NCBI GenBank assembly: GCA_937915745.1
Contig: CALGGJ010000043.1
Location: 1-37,675 of the forward strand
Direction of reading: 5' to 3'
DNA length: 37,675 bases
From: an uncultured Prevotellaceae bacterium
GTDB lineage: Bacteria > Bacteroidota > Bacteroidia > Bacteroidales > Bacteroidaceae
Shown here: positions 7,657 through 15,721 of the stretch, piece after piece
How the letters are laid out: each line of letters begins with the position of its first letter
How positions within the stretch are numbered: the first letter of the stretch is position 1
The notes under the pieces: model-generated
The model's database searches: none
Told to the model about the DNA's origin: nothing
Seen by the model: only the letters and a program-made list of their open reading frames with translations
Position numbers and translations under genes: made by a program

Positions 7657-7744
7657 AAGTTTGTATCTGCAAAACATTTTTTCGGAAAATGTGATGTGGA
7701 TTGGGGATTATATAATAATCATATGTATAATCGGGTCCCCTTTA

Positions 7745-9394
7745 TCATACCTTGCGCTCCATGTGTATCTGCTCTGTGGCAAAATCGACCGCACTGAGAC
7801 GGTGGGTCACAAAGATAATGGTTATGTCAGAATAGTGTCGTTTGATGTTGGTGAGTACTTGTTTTTCGGTTTCGACATCGAGTGCCGATGTGGCCTCGTC
7901 GAGCAGGAGGATATTGCACGGACGCAACAGGGCCCGCGCAATGGCAATGCGCTGTGCCTGGCCTTCGGACAGGCCGCCTCCCGACTCACCGCAGAGGGTG
8001 TCGAGTCCCTGAGGCAGGTGGCGGACGAAACCGGCACATGCTATATCCAGCGCTTCGTACATCTGTGTCGTAGTGGCCTGCCTGTTGCCGAATCGCAGGT
8101 TTTCGCGTATCGACCCCGAGAACAGGGTATTGCCCTGCGGCACATAGGAGAATGCCGAGCGTGGCAGGCGCGGGGTAATGCTGCCCGACTGCGGTTCGAC
8201 CAACGAGAGCATGAGTCGCAGCAGTGTGGTCTTGCCGGCACCCGTCGCACCCAGTATCGCGGTGAATGAACGGGGCTTGAATGTGTGGCTGAAACCGTCG
8301 AGTACCTTGCGTCCGCCGTCGGTGTAGCTGTAGGAGACATCGACGAAACGAACTGCCACTCCTCCAGCCAATGCACGGGCGGCCGATACATCACCCTTGA
8401 GAAGACTCTCGTCTTCAAGCGGCAGGGCCTCGAGTTCCATCAGACGCTCAGACGAGGTGAGGCTGTTGACAAGTGTCGGAAGTATGCGTCCGAGGTCGAG
8501 TAACGGGTGCTGTATCTTGTTGATGAGTTGGGTGAATGCCAACAACACACCGACGGTCACCACCCCTTCGTGAACCTGCACAAGGCCATATATGAGGGCT
8601 GCTATGGCTCCGCCGCGGAATCCGATGAAAACGATGGTGCGTGCAATGATTGACAGCCGGGCACGGGTCTTTATCTGCCAACGCAGGAGCGACTGGCGGC
8701 GGTCGAGTCGCTGCACCATATCGTCGGCCATCTCCATCACCTTGATAACCATCTTGTGCCCGATGCTTTCCTGAATGATGGACTGAATGGCGCTGTTGCT
8801 GTCTTTCACCTTACGCACAATGCGCCGCATCTTACGGAAATACAGTTTGCTGAGCAACAGGAATATAGGGGCACACACTATGATGATATAGGCAAGGGTA
8901 GCATCCATAAAGAGCAGATATACAAACGAAGCCACAAACTGCACCGTGATGATGACGATGAATGGCAGCACCTCGGTCATGAGGTTCACTATGTCGTTCA
9001 CATCGCCGAAGATGCGGTTCATTACGTCGCCGCTGTGAAAGCGCTCGATTCCACTCCACCGGCCTTTCAGCAGGCGTTCGAAGAATTGCTGCTGCATCTG
9101 GTTCTGGCTATGGACTCCGAGTACTGCGGCAAGCCACGTGTGGCACACATTGCAGAGGTAATCGCCTGTCATGACAAGTATATACAGTGCGGCCATGACC
9201 ATGAGCTGCCCCTCCTGCCTGCCCGTAGCTATGTCAGTGAGCTGTCGCAGGAACTCAACACCGAGCAGACCGAACGCCACCTGCACAAGTCCAACCACGA
9301 CATTGGCCACTGCCTGCAACCTGCACCCCTTGTGATGGCTCCACAACCATGCCACGATGGTGCGAGTGCTGTATTTTGTCTTGTTTATCTTCAT
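7745..9394 (-). CDS. ABC transporter, fused permease and ATPase (exporter type)
   Basis: The 549-residue protein is a half-size exporter with six expected membrane helices in the first 310 residues and a C-terminal nucleotide-binding domain. Visible motifs are Walker A GATGAGKTT (about 382-390), Q-loop VPQG near 420, signature LSEGQ (about 475-479, instead of LSGGQ), Walker B ILLLDE (about 495-500), the D-loop SALD and the H-loop THRL. It should work as a dimer in the inner membrane; the substrate cannot be read from sequence. The ATG at 9394 is chosen because it overlaps the stop of the NAD kinase gene by four bases (ATGA), implying coupled translation. Two copies of a dispersed repeat and a strong hairpin follow its 3' end. 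Confidence 0.92.
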   Translation of the reverse strand: MKINKTKYSTRTIVAWLWSHHKGCRLQAVANVVVGLVQVAFGLLGVEFLRQLTDIATGRQEGQLMVMAALYILVMTGDYLCNVCHTWLAAVLGVHSQNQMQQQFFERLLKGRWSGIERFHSGDVMNRIFGDVNDIVNLMTEVLPFIVIITVQFVASFVYLLFMDATLAYIIIVCAPIFLLLSKLYFRKMRRIVRKVKDSNSAIQSIIQESIGHKMVIKVMEMADDMVQRLDRRQSLLRWQIKTRARLSIIARTIVFIGFRGGAIAALIYGLVQVHEGVVTVGVLLAFTQLINKIQHPLLDLGRILPTLVNSLTSSERLMELEALPLEDESLLKGDVSAARALAGGVAVRFVDVSYSYTDGGRKVLDGFSHTFKPRSFTAILGATGAGKTTLLRLMLSLVEPQSGSITPRLPRSAFSYVPQGNTLFSGSIRENLRFGNRQATTTQMYEALDIACAGFVRHLPQGLDTLCGESGGGLSEGQAQRIAIARALLRPCNILLLDEATSALDVETEKQVLTNIKRHYSDITIIFVTHRLSAVDFATEQIHMERKV

Positions 9395-10281
9395 TGTCTC
9401 ACATCTGCTCCCCACATCATCTTCTGTCTCAAGGTTGAGAAGAAGGTATGGTCGGGATGGGTTATTACATTCACCACGTATGGTGCTTTACGAATGTGAA
9501 GATGTATGCCGTCCCGATAGCTGGCACTGCGTCCGTCGAGCGACACGAGGAAACTGCCGCTGCGACTCTCAACACACACATCGACCACCGAGCGGTCGTC
9601 AATCATGATGGGGCGTACATTAAGGCTGTGGGGTGCAACGGGAGTGAGGGTCATGGCATGCATACCGGGTACTACTACCGGACCACCCACGCTCAGCGAA
9701 TAGGCAGTCGAGCCGGTAGGGGTTCCGACGATAAGTCCGTCGGCCTGATAGGTTGTGAGGTACTCACCATTCACCGATGTATGTATGGTAATCATGGCCG
9801 ATATGTCGTGTTTCAGTATTGCGATCTCGTTGAGCGCATGAGGATGCCCCTCCAGTTCCTGCTCGTCACACTCGAGAGTAATCACACTGCGAGCCTCGGC
9901 CCTGTAATCGCCTGCAATGATATGGGGCAAAACGGCCTCGATATCCTCGGGAGCGAAGTTGGCAAGAAACCCAAGACGTCCGGTATTGATGCCAAGTATC
10001 GGGATCTGCCTCGCACCTACCCTGCTGGCCACATCGAGAAACGTACCGTCGCCGCCCATACACACCACAACATCGGCATCGAAGTCGGAATCGACGACAC
10101 GGCACAGGGGTATCTGAATCTGAAGACGCTGCATCAGAAAGTCGTAAAACTCACGAGGTATCACGATTTCGGCACCAAGGGCAGAGGCCACCGACACAAA
10201 TTTCTGCACAGCCATCGACTTTTTCTCCTGATACAGATTTCCAAACAGCGCTATCTTAAATTTATCGTTATCCATACTCAT
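9391..10281 (-). CDS. nadK: NAD kinase
   Basis: The 296-residue product is full length for the ATP- or polyphosphate-dependent enzyme that phosphorylates NAD to NADP in the cytoplasm. Signature motifs are GGDGTFL (76-82), NTGRLGFL (99-106), LNEIAILK and DGLIVGTPTGSTAYSLSVGGP in the C-terminal half. The start may be Met1 or Met3 (10275); both are in frame and near each other. It is transcribed away from pdxJ from an overlapping promoter region and is coupled to the ABC exporter through a four-base overlap. A nadK beside pdxJ and exbB/exbD/tonB is, from memory, a recurrent Bacteroidetes arrangement. Confidence 0.96.
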   Translation of the reverse strand: MSMDNDKFKIALFGNLYQEKKSMAVQKFVSVASALGAEIVIPREFYDFLMQRLQIQIPLCRVVDSDFDADVVVCMGGDGTFLDVASRVGARQIPILGINTGRLGFLANFAPEDIEAVLPHIIAGDYRAEARSVITLECDEQELEGHPHALNEIAILKHDISAMITIHTSVNGEYLTTYQADGLIVGTPTGSTAYSLSVGGPVVVPGMHAMTLTPVAPHSLNVRPIMIDDRSVVDVCVESRSGSFLVSLDGRSASYRDGIHLHIRKAPYVVNVITHPDHTFFSTLRQKMMWGADVRQ

Positions 10282-10340
10282 TTTTAATCTTTTTTATGCT
10301 AAATAATCTTAACAAACGTCGTCGGCTCGGTTTTTTTAGC

Positions 10341-10348
10341 TAATTTTG
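10341..10348 (+). promoter_or_regulatory. Candidate -7 box for the pdxJ-exbB-exbD-tonB unit
   Basis: TAATTTTG matches TAnnTTTG on the plus strand, 86 bases before the pdxJ start. No clear TTG is present at the expected upstream spacing, so the call rests on the -7 box and position. Transcription would start near 10355, inside the minus-strand promoter. Confidence 0.5.
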
Positions 10349-10353
10349 CGCCA

Positions 10354-10383
10354 CAAAGTTACGAATTAATTGATAATCGGCAA
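10354..10383 (-). promoter_or_regulatory. Promoter of the nadK-ABC exporter unit
   Basis: On the minus strand TTG (10383-10381), a 19-base spacer and TAACTTTG (10361-10354) make a good Bacteroidetes promoter. Transcription would start near 10347, about 65 bases before the nadK start and inside the pdxJ -7 box, so the two promoters face across each other. Confidence 0.65.
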
Positions 10384-10433
10384 CTACAAACCGTCAATTA
10401 AAAGCCGAAACAAATGCAAAACACGCCAGAAAC

Positions 10434-11150
10434 ATGACAAAGTTAAGTGTCAACATAAACAAAGTGGCAACACTGCGCAACGCCCGCGGTGCGGGCCACC
10501 CCGACGTAGTGAGCGTAGCACTCGACTGCGAACGCTTCGGAGCCGACGGTATCACCGTACATCCACGCCCCGACGAACGGCACATACGCTACCAAGACGT
10601 ACTCGACCTCAAACCACGACTCTCCACCGAATTCAACATCGAAGGATATCCATCACAACGATTTATCGACCTGGTGTGCAACGTACGGCCAACACAAGTG
10701 ACACTCGTGCCCGACTCACCAGGGCAAATCACATCAAACTCGGGATGGGACACAAAAACCAACCTGCAACTGCTCACCGACATCGTTGCCACATTCAAGG
10801 CCCACGGCATACGTACGTCCATATTCATCGACCCCCAACCAGTCATGGCCGAATATGCAGCCCAGACAGGCACCGACCGCATTGAACTCTACACCGAACC
10901 CTACGCCACAGCCTACACTGCCAACCCCGCCAAGGCAGTAGCCCCATTCGCAGAGACAGCGCACGTGGCAATCAACTGCGGACTGGAAGTCAACGCAGGA
11001 CACGACCTCAGCCTGCAAAACCTCGGATATCTCATCAAAACCATACCGACTGTGGCAGAAGTGAGCATCGGACATGCTCTCATCTGCGACGCACTATACC
11101 TCGGATTGAAAGAAACCATAAAACAATATAAAGAACTATGCAAGAACTAA
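10434..11150 (+). CDS. pdxJ: Pyridoxine 5'-phosphate synthase
   Basis: The 238-residue TIM-barrel protein condenses 1-deoxy-xylulose 5-phosphate with 3-amino-2-oxopropyl phosphate, the ring-closing step of the DXP-dependent vitamin B6 pathway. Diagnostic segments are LSVNINKVATLRNARG (4-19), the active-site HPRPDERHI (43-51), STEFNIEG and the C-terminal EVSIGHALICDALYLGL. Length and motifs are complete. The gene leads a plus-strand unit; its last 13 bases overlap the start of exbB, so the transport module is probably co-expressed with it. Confidence 0.96.
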   Translation: MTKLSVNINKVATLRNARGAGHPDVVSVALDCERFGADGITVHPRPDERHIRYQDVLDLKPRLSTEFNIEGYPSQRFIDLVCNVRPTQVTLVPDSPGQITSNSGWDTKTNLQLLTDIVATFKAHGIRTSIFIDPQPVMAEYAAQTGTDRIELYTEPYATAYTANPAKAVAPFAETAHVAINCGLEVNAGHDLSLQNLGYLIKTIPTVAEVSIGHALICDALYLGLKETIKQYKELCKN

Positions 11151-11755
11151 GTATTCTCGAACTGGCAAAACAAGGCGGATGGATTATGGTGGTACTCGCC
11201 ATACTGTCTATCGTAGCCGTATATATCTTCACCGAACGGTTCATCGCCATACGTGGTGCCGGACGTGTCGATAAACTCTTCATGGACCGCATACGCGACT
11301 ATATGAAAAACAACGACATCCGCAGTGCAATCAACTACTGCCGAGTGACCAACACCACCACTGCACGTATCATCGAACGCGGAATAAGCCGCGCCAGTCG
11401 CCCAGCACCCGAAATACAGGCTGCAATCGAAAACTCGGGCAACCTCGAAGTCGCACTGCTCGAAAAACGACTGCCAGTACTTGCCACAATAGCCAGCGGA
11501 GCACCAATGATAGGATTCCTCGGAACCGTGATAGGTATGGTCGAGGCATTCTGGCAAATGTCTAACGCAGGCGGAAACCTCGACATCAGTATGCTGTCGA
11601 GCGGAATATACCAAGCAATGGTAACAACCGTGGGAGGACTCATCGTAGGCATCATCGCACTTTTTGCATACAACTACCTCGTGGCAAAAATAGATGGTAT
11701 AGTAAACGAAATTGAACGCGAATCGATGGCATTCATGGACCTGATTAACGAATAA
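11138..11755 (+). CDS. exbB: MotA/TolQ/ExbB-family proton channel protein
   Basis: The 205-residue inner-membrane protein has three expected membrane helices, at about 15-33, 113-137 and 158-181, a cytoplasmic stretch between the first two, and the family segment GAPMIGFLGTVIGMVEAF (121-138). With ExbD it forms the proton channel that powers TonB. The ATG lies inside the end of pdxJ (13-base overlap), and no better downstream start exists. The following gene is exbD after 41 bases. Confidence 0.93.
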   Translation: MQELSILELAKQGGWIMVVLAILSIVAVYIFTERFIAIRGAGRVDKLFMDRIRDYMKNNDIRSAINYCRVTNTTTARIIERGISRASRPAPEIQAAIENSGNLEVALLEKRLPVLATIASGAPMIGFLGTVIGMVEAFWQMSNAGGNLDISMLSSGIYQAMVTTVGGLIVGIIALFAYNYLVAKIDGIVNEIERESMAFMDLINE

Positions 11756-11796
11756 AAGCATACTCCCCACCCACTAATACACACAAATCATCACAC

Positions 11797-12210
11797 ATGG
11801 CACTAAAACGCAGAGCTAAAATATCACCCACGTTCTCCATGTCGTCTATGACCGACATCATCTTCCTGCTGCTAATCTTCTTCATGATAACCAGCACCAT
11901 GGTTGCACCCAACGCAATCAAAGTGTTGCTGCCGCAAAGCAAGAAACAATCGACAGTCAAAGCCGTGTCGCATGTCGTAATCGACAAAGACCTCAACATG
12001 TACGTAGGAATCGGTACAGGCGACGAACAACCAACCACACTCGAACAACTGCCCGAAGTAATCGCAACGGCACACACAGACTCTGCCGAGATGTTCATCT
12101 CGCTATATGCCGACGAAAGCGTGCCATATCGCAATATCGTAGAAGTACTTAACGTGGCGAATGAAAACCACTTCAAGATGGTGCTCGCAACACGCCCGCC
12201 CGAAAAATAA
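11797..12210 (+). CDS. exbD: ExbD/TolR-family biopolymer transport protein
   Basis: The 137-residue protein has a short cytoplasmic N-terminus, one membrane helix (about 20-38) and a periplasmic domain. The helix begins MTDIIFLLLIFFMI, and Asp20 is in the place of the conserved proton-carrying aspartate of the family. It sits between exbB and the TonB-like gene and should complete the energising complex. Confidence 0.94.
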   Translation: MALKRRAKISPTFSMSSMTDIIFLLLIFFMITSTMVAPNAIKVLLPQSKKQSTVKAVSHVVIDKDLNMYVGIGTGDEQPTTLEQLPEVIATAHTDSAEMFISLYADESVPYRNIVEVLNVANENHFKMVLATRPPEK

Positions 12211-12225
12211 TTCTCCCAACACACT

Positions 12226-13140
12226 ATGGATTCAGCAAAACGACGTAAAACCATAGCAACGATTACTACCACCGTCGTACACATCGCACTGCTAATCATT
12301 CTCATGTTCGTCACACTACAACTGACAGAACCCGAGAACCGCGACGATGGTGTGCCCGTACTACTCGGTAACGTAGAAGACGCTGCAGGCGACGACATAA
12401 GCGGACTGCCCGACGACCAAACCGCACAGACCGAGACTGAGCAACCCGAGCCTGAACCCCGACAGCCTACACAGCCCCCTGCACCACCAACACCTGCAAA
12501 CACCATAACACAAAACGACGAACGCTCAATAGCCGCCGAAGAGGCACGACGCCAACGCGAAGCAGAACTGCGCAGTAAAGCTGCAGAAGAAAATGCTCGT
12601 CGCAAGGCCGAAGAAGAAGCCAACAGGCAGGCTGAAGCCGAAGCCGCAAGAAAGAAAGCAGAAGAAGAAGCGGCCAAGCAACGAGCTGAAGCCGAAGCCG
12701 CAAGAAAGAAAGCAGAAGAAGAAGCGGCACGCAGAGCTGCAATCAACAGCAAAGTGGGCGGAGCATTTGGCGCAGGCGGTACAAACGGTAACAGTGGAAA
12801 CAGTCAGAGTGCATCCAGCCAAGGCAACCCTCAGGGCAACAGCAATACCGGCACCACCACAGGAGCAGGAGGTACCGGCACTGCATCAGCCAATGTTGGA
12901 CTCCGAACAACAAAGGTACTCGTAGAGCCTGAATACAACGACCCGACAAACGAAGGAACAGTCATCGTGGCCATCACGGTCAACCCATCCGGATTTGTAA
13001 CATCGGCCACGGTGAAAAGTGCCACCACAACATCGGCCACCCTACGCAACGCAGCCATAGCAGCAGCACGACGTTCCACATTCTCTGCCGGACAGGACAC
13101 CGAAAACGGAACCATCACCTATAAATTCAAACAAAAATAG
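12226..13140 (+). CDS. TonB/TolA-type energy transducer
   Basis: The 304-residue protein has one N-terminal membrane helix (about 11-32), a Pro/Glu segment, a long Ala/Glu/Lys/Arg-rich helical region (about 100-175) like the TolA stalk, a Gly/Ser/Asn linker and a C-terminal TonB-like domain (about 225-304) containing GTVIVAITVNPSGFVTSATV. It should span the periplasm and pass ExbB/ExbD energy to outer-membrane receptors. The stalk resembles TolA and the end resembles TonB, so the gene symbol is left open. It starts 15 bases after exbD and ends the plus-strand unit. Confidence 0.9.
   Translation: MDSAKRRKTIATITTTVVHIALLIILMFVTLQLTEPENRDDGVPVLLGNVEDAAGDDISGLPDDQTAQTETEQPEPEPRQPTQPPAPPTPANTITQNDERSIAAEEARRQREAELRSKAAEENARRKAEEEANRQAEAEAARKKAEEEAAKQRAEAEAARKKAEEEAARRAAINSKVGGAFGAGGTNGNSGNSQSASSQGNPQGNSNTGTTTGAGGTGTASANVGLRTTKVLVEPEYNDPTNEGTVIVAITVNPSGFVTSATVKSATTTSATLRNAAIAAARRSTFSAGQDTENGTITYKFKQK
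12631..12728 (+). repeat. Identical 44-bp repeats in the transducer stalk, period 54 bp
   Basis: Bases 12631-12674 and 12685-12728 are identical and start GCTGAAGCCGAAGCCGCAAG. The 54-bp period equals 18 codons, so gain or loss of a unit would change the length of the periplasmic helix in frame. Confidence 0.85.
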
Positions 13141-13200
13141 AACCTGTGACCCTTAGTCCCCCGGGACATTTCATGCCACACAATAGCCGCTCAAAAATAG

Positions 13201-13243
13201 ACTTAATATCATCTGAACGCTAATTACCTATTTGGGATTAACC
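13201..13243 (+). repeat. Dispersed 3'-end repeat, diverged copy C
   Basis: This copy starts 61 bases after the stop codon of the TonB-type gene and runs in the same direction. It reads ACTTAATATCATCTGAACG and then CTAATTACCTATTTGGGATT, aligning along its length with the copies at 7391-7436 and 7610-7656 (minus strand) with scattered mismatches. Confidence 0.7.
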
Positions 13244-13266
13244 TGATTTGGGCTTCCGGTTAATCC
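13235..13266. terminator. Hairpin between convergent genes
   Basis: GGATTAACC (13235-13243) and GGTTAATCC (13258-13266) are perfect 9-bp arms around a 14-base loop. The element lies between the TonB-type gene and the convergent dockerin gene, whose stop codon abuts it. It shares its left arm with the end of the dispersed repeat. There is no strong T-run, so the terminator role is an inference from position. Confidence 0.5.
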
Positions 13267-15663
13267 TCAGTTTCCTTGAATATATTTGTAGATGAGCAGC
13301 ACGTCTTGTGTATCGACACTACCATCGGCATTTACATCGCAAGCAGTGGCATTGCCCGATGTGGTCCGCATATAGCTATATATGAGCAGCACGTCCTGTG
13401 TATCGATAACCCCGTCGGAGTTGACGTCGAGGGCAGGCGATTGCTCACCCTGTACCGGCCGTGCAACGCTGAAGTCGGCCAGGACAACTTTTGACTTGAT
13501 TTCGGCACATGCGATATTGAAGGCAAACGGGGTATCGGTGCTGATGTCGGCAGGCGTTGTGAAGCGTGTCTCCACAGGAGTGAGCCGCTGCGGGGTAGTT
13601 GACATGTTGATGCTTATAGGACACTCTATATCGGCTTCGTACGACGTGATACTGGCAGTGACCGTTGGAGGCAGGTTGTTGTCGGTTGAGTGCCATCCAA
13701 GTCCGAAGTTAACCACATAGGTGGTTGATGGTTGCAAGCCAGTGAAGGTGTATGTATAGCAGTCGTCGGCCGCCAGATAGTACAGCATGAGCATACGGTG
13801 CAGGTTGTAAGGACGCCCGTCGAAGGTATAGTTTTCGTACTTGGCCGTAGAGCCTTTACCCGGGTCCATGTAGTGGGTGTTCATACCATTTGCATTACCC
13901 CACACCAATGTCGATGTGCTGGTGGTTGTCCACCCCCATGCCGATGGTTTGCTTGCAGAGCCGGTGCTGTTTCGTCCGTTCCAGTCGGTCACAAGGCTCG
14001 GAAGGAAATGGAAGGTATAAGTAGCGACGATGGTTTCGTCGGCTCCCACGATGGTTGCGCAGGCTGTACCAGGGAAACTTGTAGCCTGCTCTATTTCGGT
14101 CCTGCCGGCAAAGTCAGCATCGAGTTCAAGTGCGACTGTGAGTTGGTCGGCAGTTGTGGCATCCGACATACCTATGTAGTATTCATGCCGCGACGTATTG
14201 AACTGCTGGAATTCTTCGTCACCGATGCTTACTGACTTCACGTTGATGGCCTCGACCATTGCCTCATAAGCATGCATCGCGTCTTCGGAGAGCAGGAACC
14301 AATGCTGTGATGCAGCATTGTCGGACAGGTCGGATGCGACTGGCGACACGCGTGAGTCGGTCACAGTCATGCCGTTCCATGTTTCGAAGAGGAAGTTGAG
14401 CGGACGTGCGGTATAATTGCTCCACGAACGTCCCACAGTGGTATCGTGCCGTGTAGGCATGAGTTGGAAGAGTTGTGCACTGCCTGGTGTGTTGACCAGG
14501 TTGACGCGCAGCACATCGGTAAAATTGGATGTAGTATGTGTGAGGTAGCGTCCGGTAGCCACGTTTCGGAATATGTACTTACCCTCGGTGGCATTGAAGC
14601 TGACGTACCATGCAGCAGAGTCGTTGGGCTGATCAGACAGTACCACTGTGCCGCCTGCGCCCTGTGCCACATAGGAAGTGAATACACCTGTAGCCTCGGT
14701 CACACCCTTTATGTAATATTTTATGCTGTCTTCAACATCGACACTATAGTATGGGTAGCCGTTGTCATAAGTTCTGGTAGGTGTCAGTCCGTCTTCGTGC
14801 AGTGCATGTGTTATCAGTACGTTGCCGATATACAGCAGAGGGTCGCCGCTGTCTTCGTGTGCCCCGTTGATTCCGTATGCCAGCGGACTTCCTCCTGTTG
14901 CCCACATGTGGGTGTTGTCGCCGGTGACCGATACCGACTCGTCGTTTTCCAGGAATCGCACCATGAGGTTTGCCCTCTCGCCGAGCCAGATGCCGCGTGA
15001 CACGTCGGCACGCAGATTGGAGTTGTTGTACCACATCGACGTAGTGCCCACACCCACAGCATGGTTGGTTTCGTGCAGTATGGTACCAGTGCGCTGGTAG
15101 CTTGCATTGGGTCCCATTCGCATCGATCCACCATACGAGCAGTCGGCCGTAGGGGTACCCGAACTGTAGCTGCATGTGATGTGTAGTCCTCGCAGGCCCT
15201 GCCAGTCATTGTAGAGTTGGACTGCTTCCTCGAGGGCTGCCTTGATACGTTGTGTCTGGTCGGCTGTCGCATCGTTGGCATTGTAGGTATAGGCTGTGTT
15301 ACCCTTTGGCAGTGTGACTATCTTCACCTCGTTGCCGTATCCCACAGCACCATCGGTCCCTATGGCGTATGCCCTGAGGTAATAGACCGATGCGGGTGTG
15401 AGTTGTGTAAGACGGAATAGTTTTCCGCGACGTTCGTAGTAACTGGTGGTCTTCTCGTCGTCTATGGTTGGTGTATGGTGAGTTGCGTAGCATACTCCCT
15501 CTTCTTGTATGCCTCCGCCTGTAACGGTGCTGCGCACAAGTGCGGCTGTGGCTCCACGTGCCACGAATGTGTTGGTTTCCACTTTTGGGGCGGTTGACTG
15601 TGCCGATACAGTGGTTTCCACCATGCTGGCTGCAATCATGATTGAAAGTAAACTTAGTCTCAT
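13267..15663 (-). CDS. Secreted dockerin protein with zinc-peptidase-like HExxH motif
   Basis: The 798-residue protein has a signal peptide ending about VSAQ. Residues about 28-118 look like a fibronectin-type beta-sandwich. LHETNHAVGVG (196-206) contains HExxHxxG (H197, E198, H201), the zinc-site pattern of metallopeptidases, in a region rich in Trp, Tyr and Asn. Residues about 310-460 have a ricin-like beta-trefoil flavour (KYIFRNVATGRYLTH). The C-terminus (about 745-798) carries two EF-hand-like loops, DVNSDGVIDTQD and DVNADGSVDTQD, each followed by VLLIY, as in type I dockerin domains. Function is not known; peptidase activity is inference. It follows the GH105 gene by 58 AT-rich bases with no clear promoter, so it may be the last gene of the rhamnogalacturonan unit. 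Confidence 0.8.
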   Translation of the reverse strand: MRLSLLSIMIAASMVETTVSAQSTAPKVETNTFVARGATAALVRSTVTGGGIQEEGVCYATHHTPTIDDEKTTSYYERRGKLFRLTQLTPASVYYLRAYAIGTDGAVGYGNEVKIVTLPKGNTAYTYNANDATADQTQRIKAALEEAVQLYNDWQGLRGLHITCSYSSGTPTADCSYGGSMRMGPNASYQRTGTILHETNHAVGVGTTSMWYNNSNLRADVSRGIWLGERANLMVRFLENDESVSVTGDNTHMWATGGSPLAYGINGAHEDSGDPLLYIGNVLITHALHEDGLTPTRTYDNGYPYYSVDVEDSIKYYIKGVTEATGVFTSYVAQGAGGTVVLSDQPNDSAAWYVSFNATEGKYIFRNVATGRYLTHTTSNFTDVLRVNLVNTPGSAQLFQLMPTRHDTTVGRSWSNYTARPLNFLFETWNGMTVTDSRVSPVASDLSDNAASQHWFLLSEDAMHAYEAMVEAINVKSVSIGDEEFQQFNTSRHEYYIGMSDATTADQLTVALELDADFAGRTEIEQATSFPGTACATIVGADETIVATYTFHFLPSLVTDWNGRNSTGSASKPSAWGWTTTSTSTLVWGNANGMNTHYMDPGKGSTAKYENYTFDGRPYNLHRMLMLYYLAADDCYTYTFTGLQPSTTYVVNFGLGWHSTDNNLPPTVTASITSYEADIECPISINMSTTPQRLTPVETRFTTPADISTDTPFAFNIACAEIKSKVVLADFSVARPVQGEQSPALDVNSDGVIDTQDVLLIYSYMRTTSGNATACDVNADGSVDTQDVLLIYKYIQGN

Positions 15664-15721
15664 TATAGTTTAATAGTTTATGTTTAGTTAATATTGTTCT
15701 GTATTATTCCTCTTTTTTTTG

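Larger units (their letters stand above)
6821..7744. other. 924-bp gene-free, AT-rich, repeat-dense intergenic region
   Basis: I find no credible gene here; the open frames lack family resemblance and plausible composition. From left to right the region holds three tandem 44-bp units (6898-7028), a minus-strand promoter (7033-7062), a nested palindromic element (7106-7169), a palindrome GAACGTACGTTC at 7234-7245, one copy of a dispersed repeat (7391-7436), a perfect 18-bp-stem hairpin (7552-7598) and a second copy of the dispersed repeat (7610-7656). The base composition is clearly more AT-rich than the neighbouring genes, which suggests insertion history or relaxed constraint. Confidence 0.8.

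Noticed and set aside
10810..10820. ACGTACGT in pdxJ as a second recombination site.
   Set aside because: It lies inside conserved coding sequence and is far from any partner, so chance is the simplest reading.
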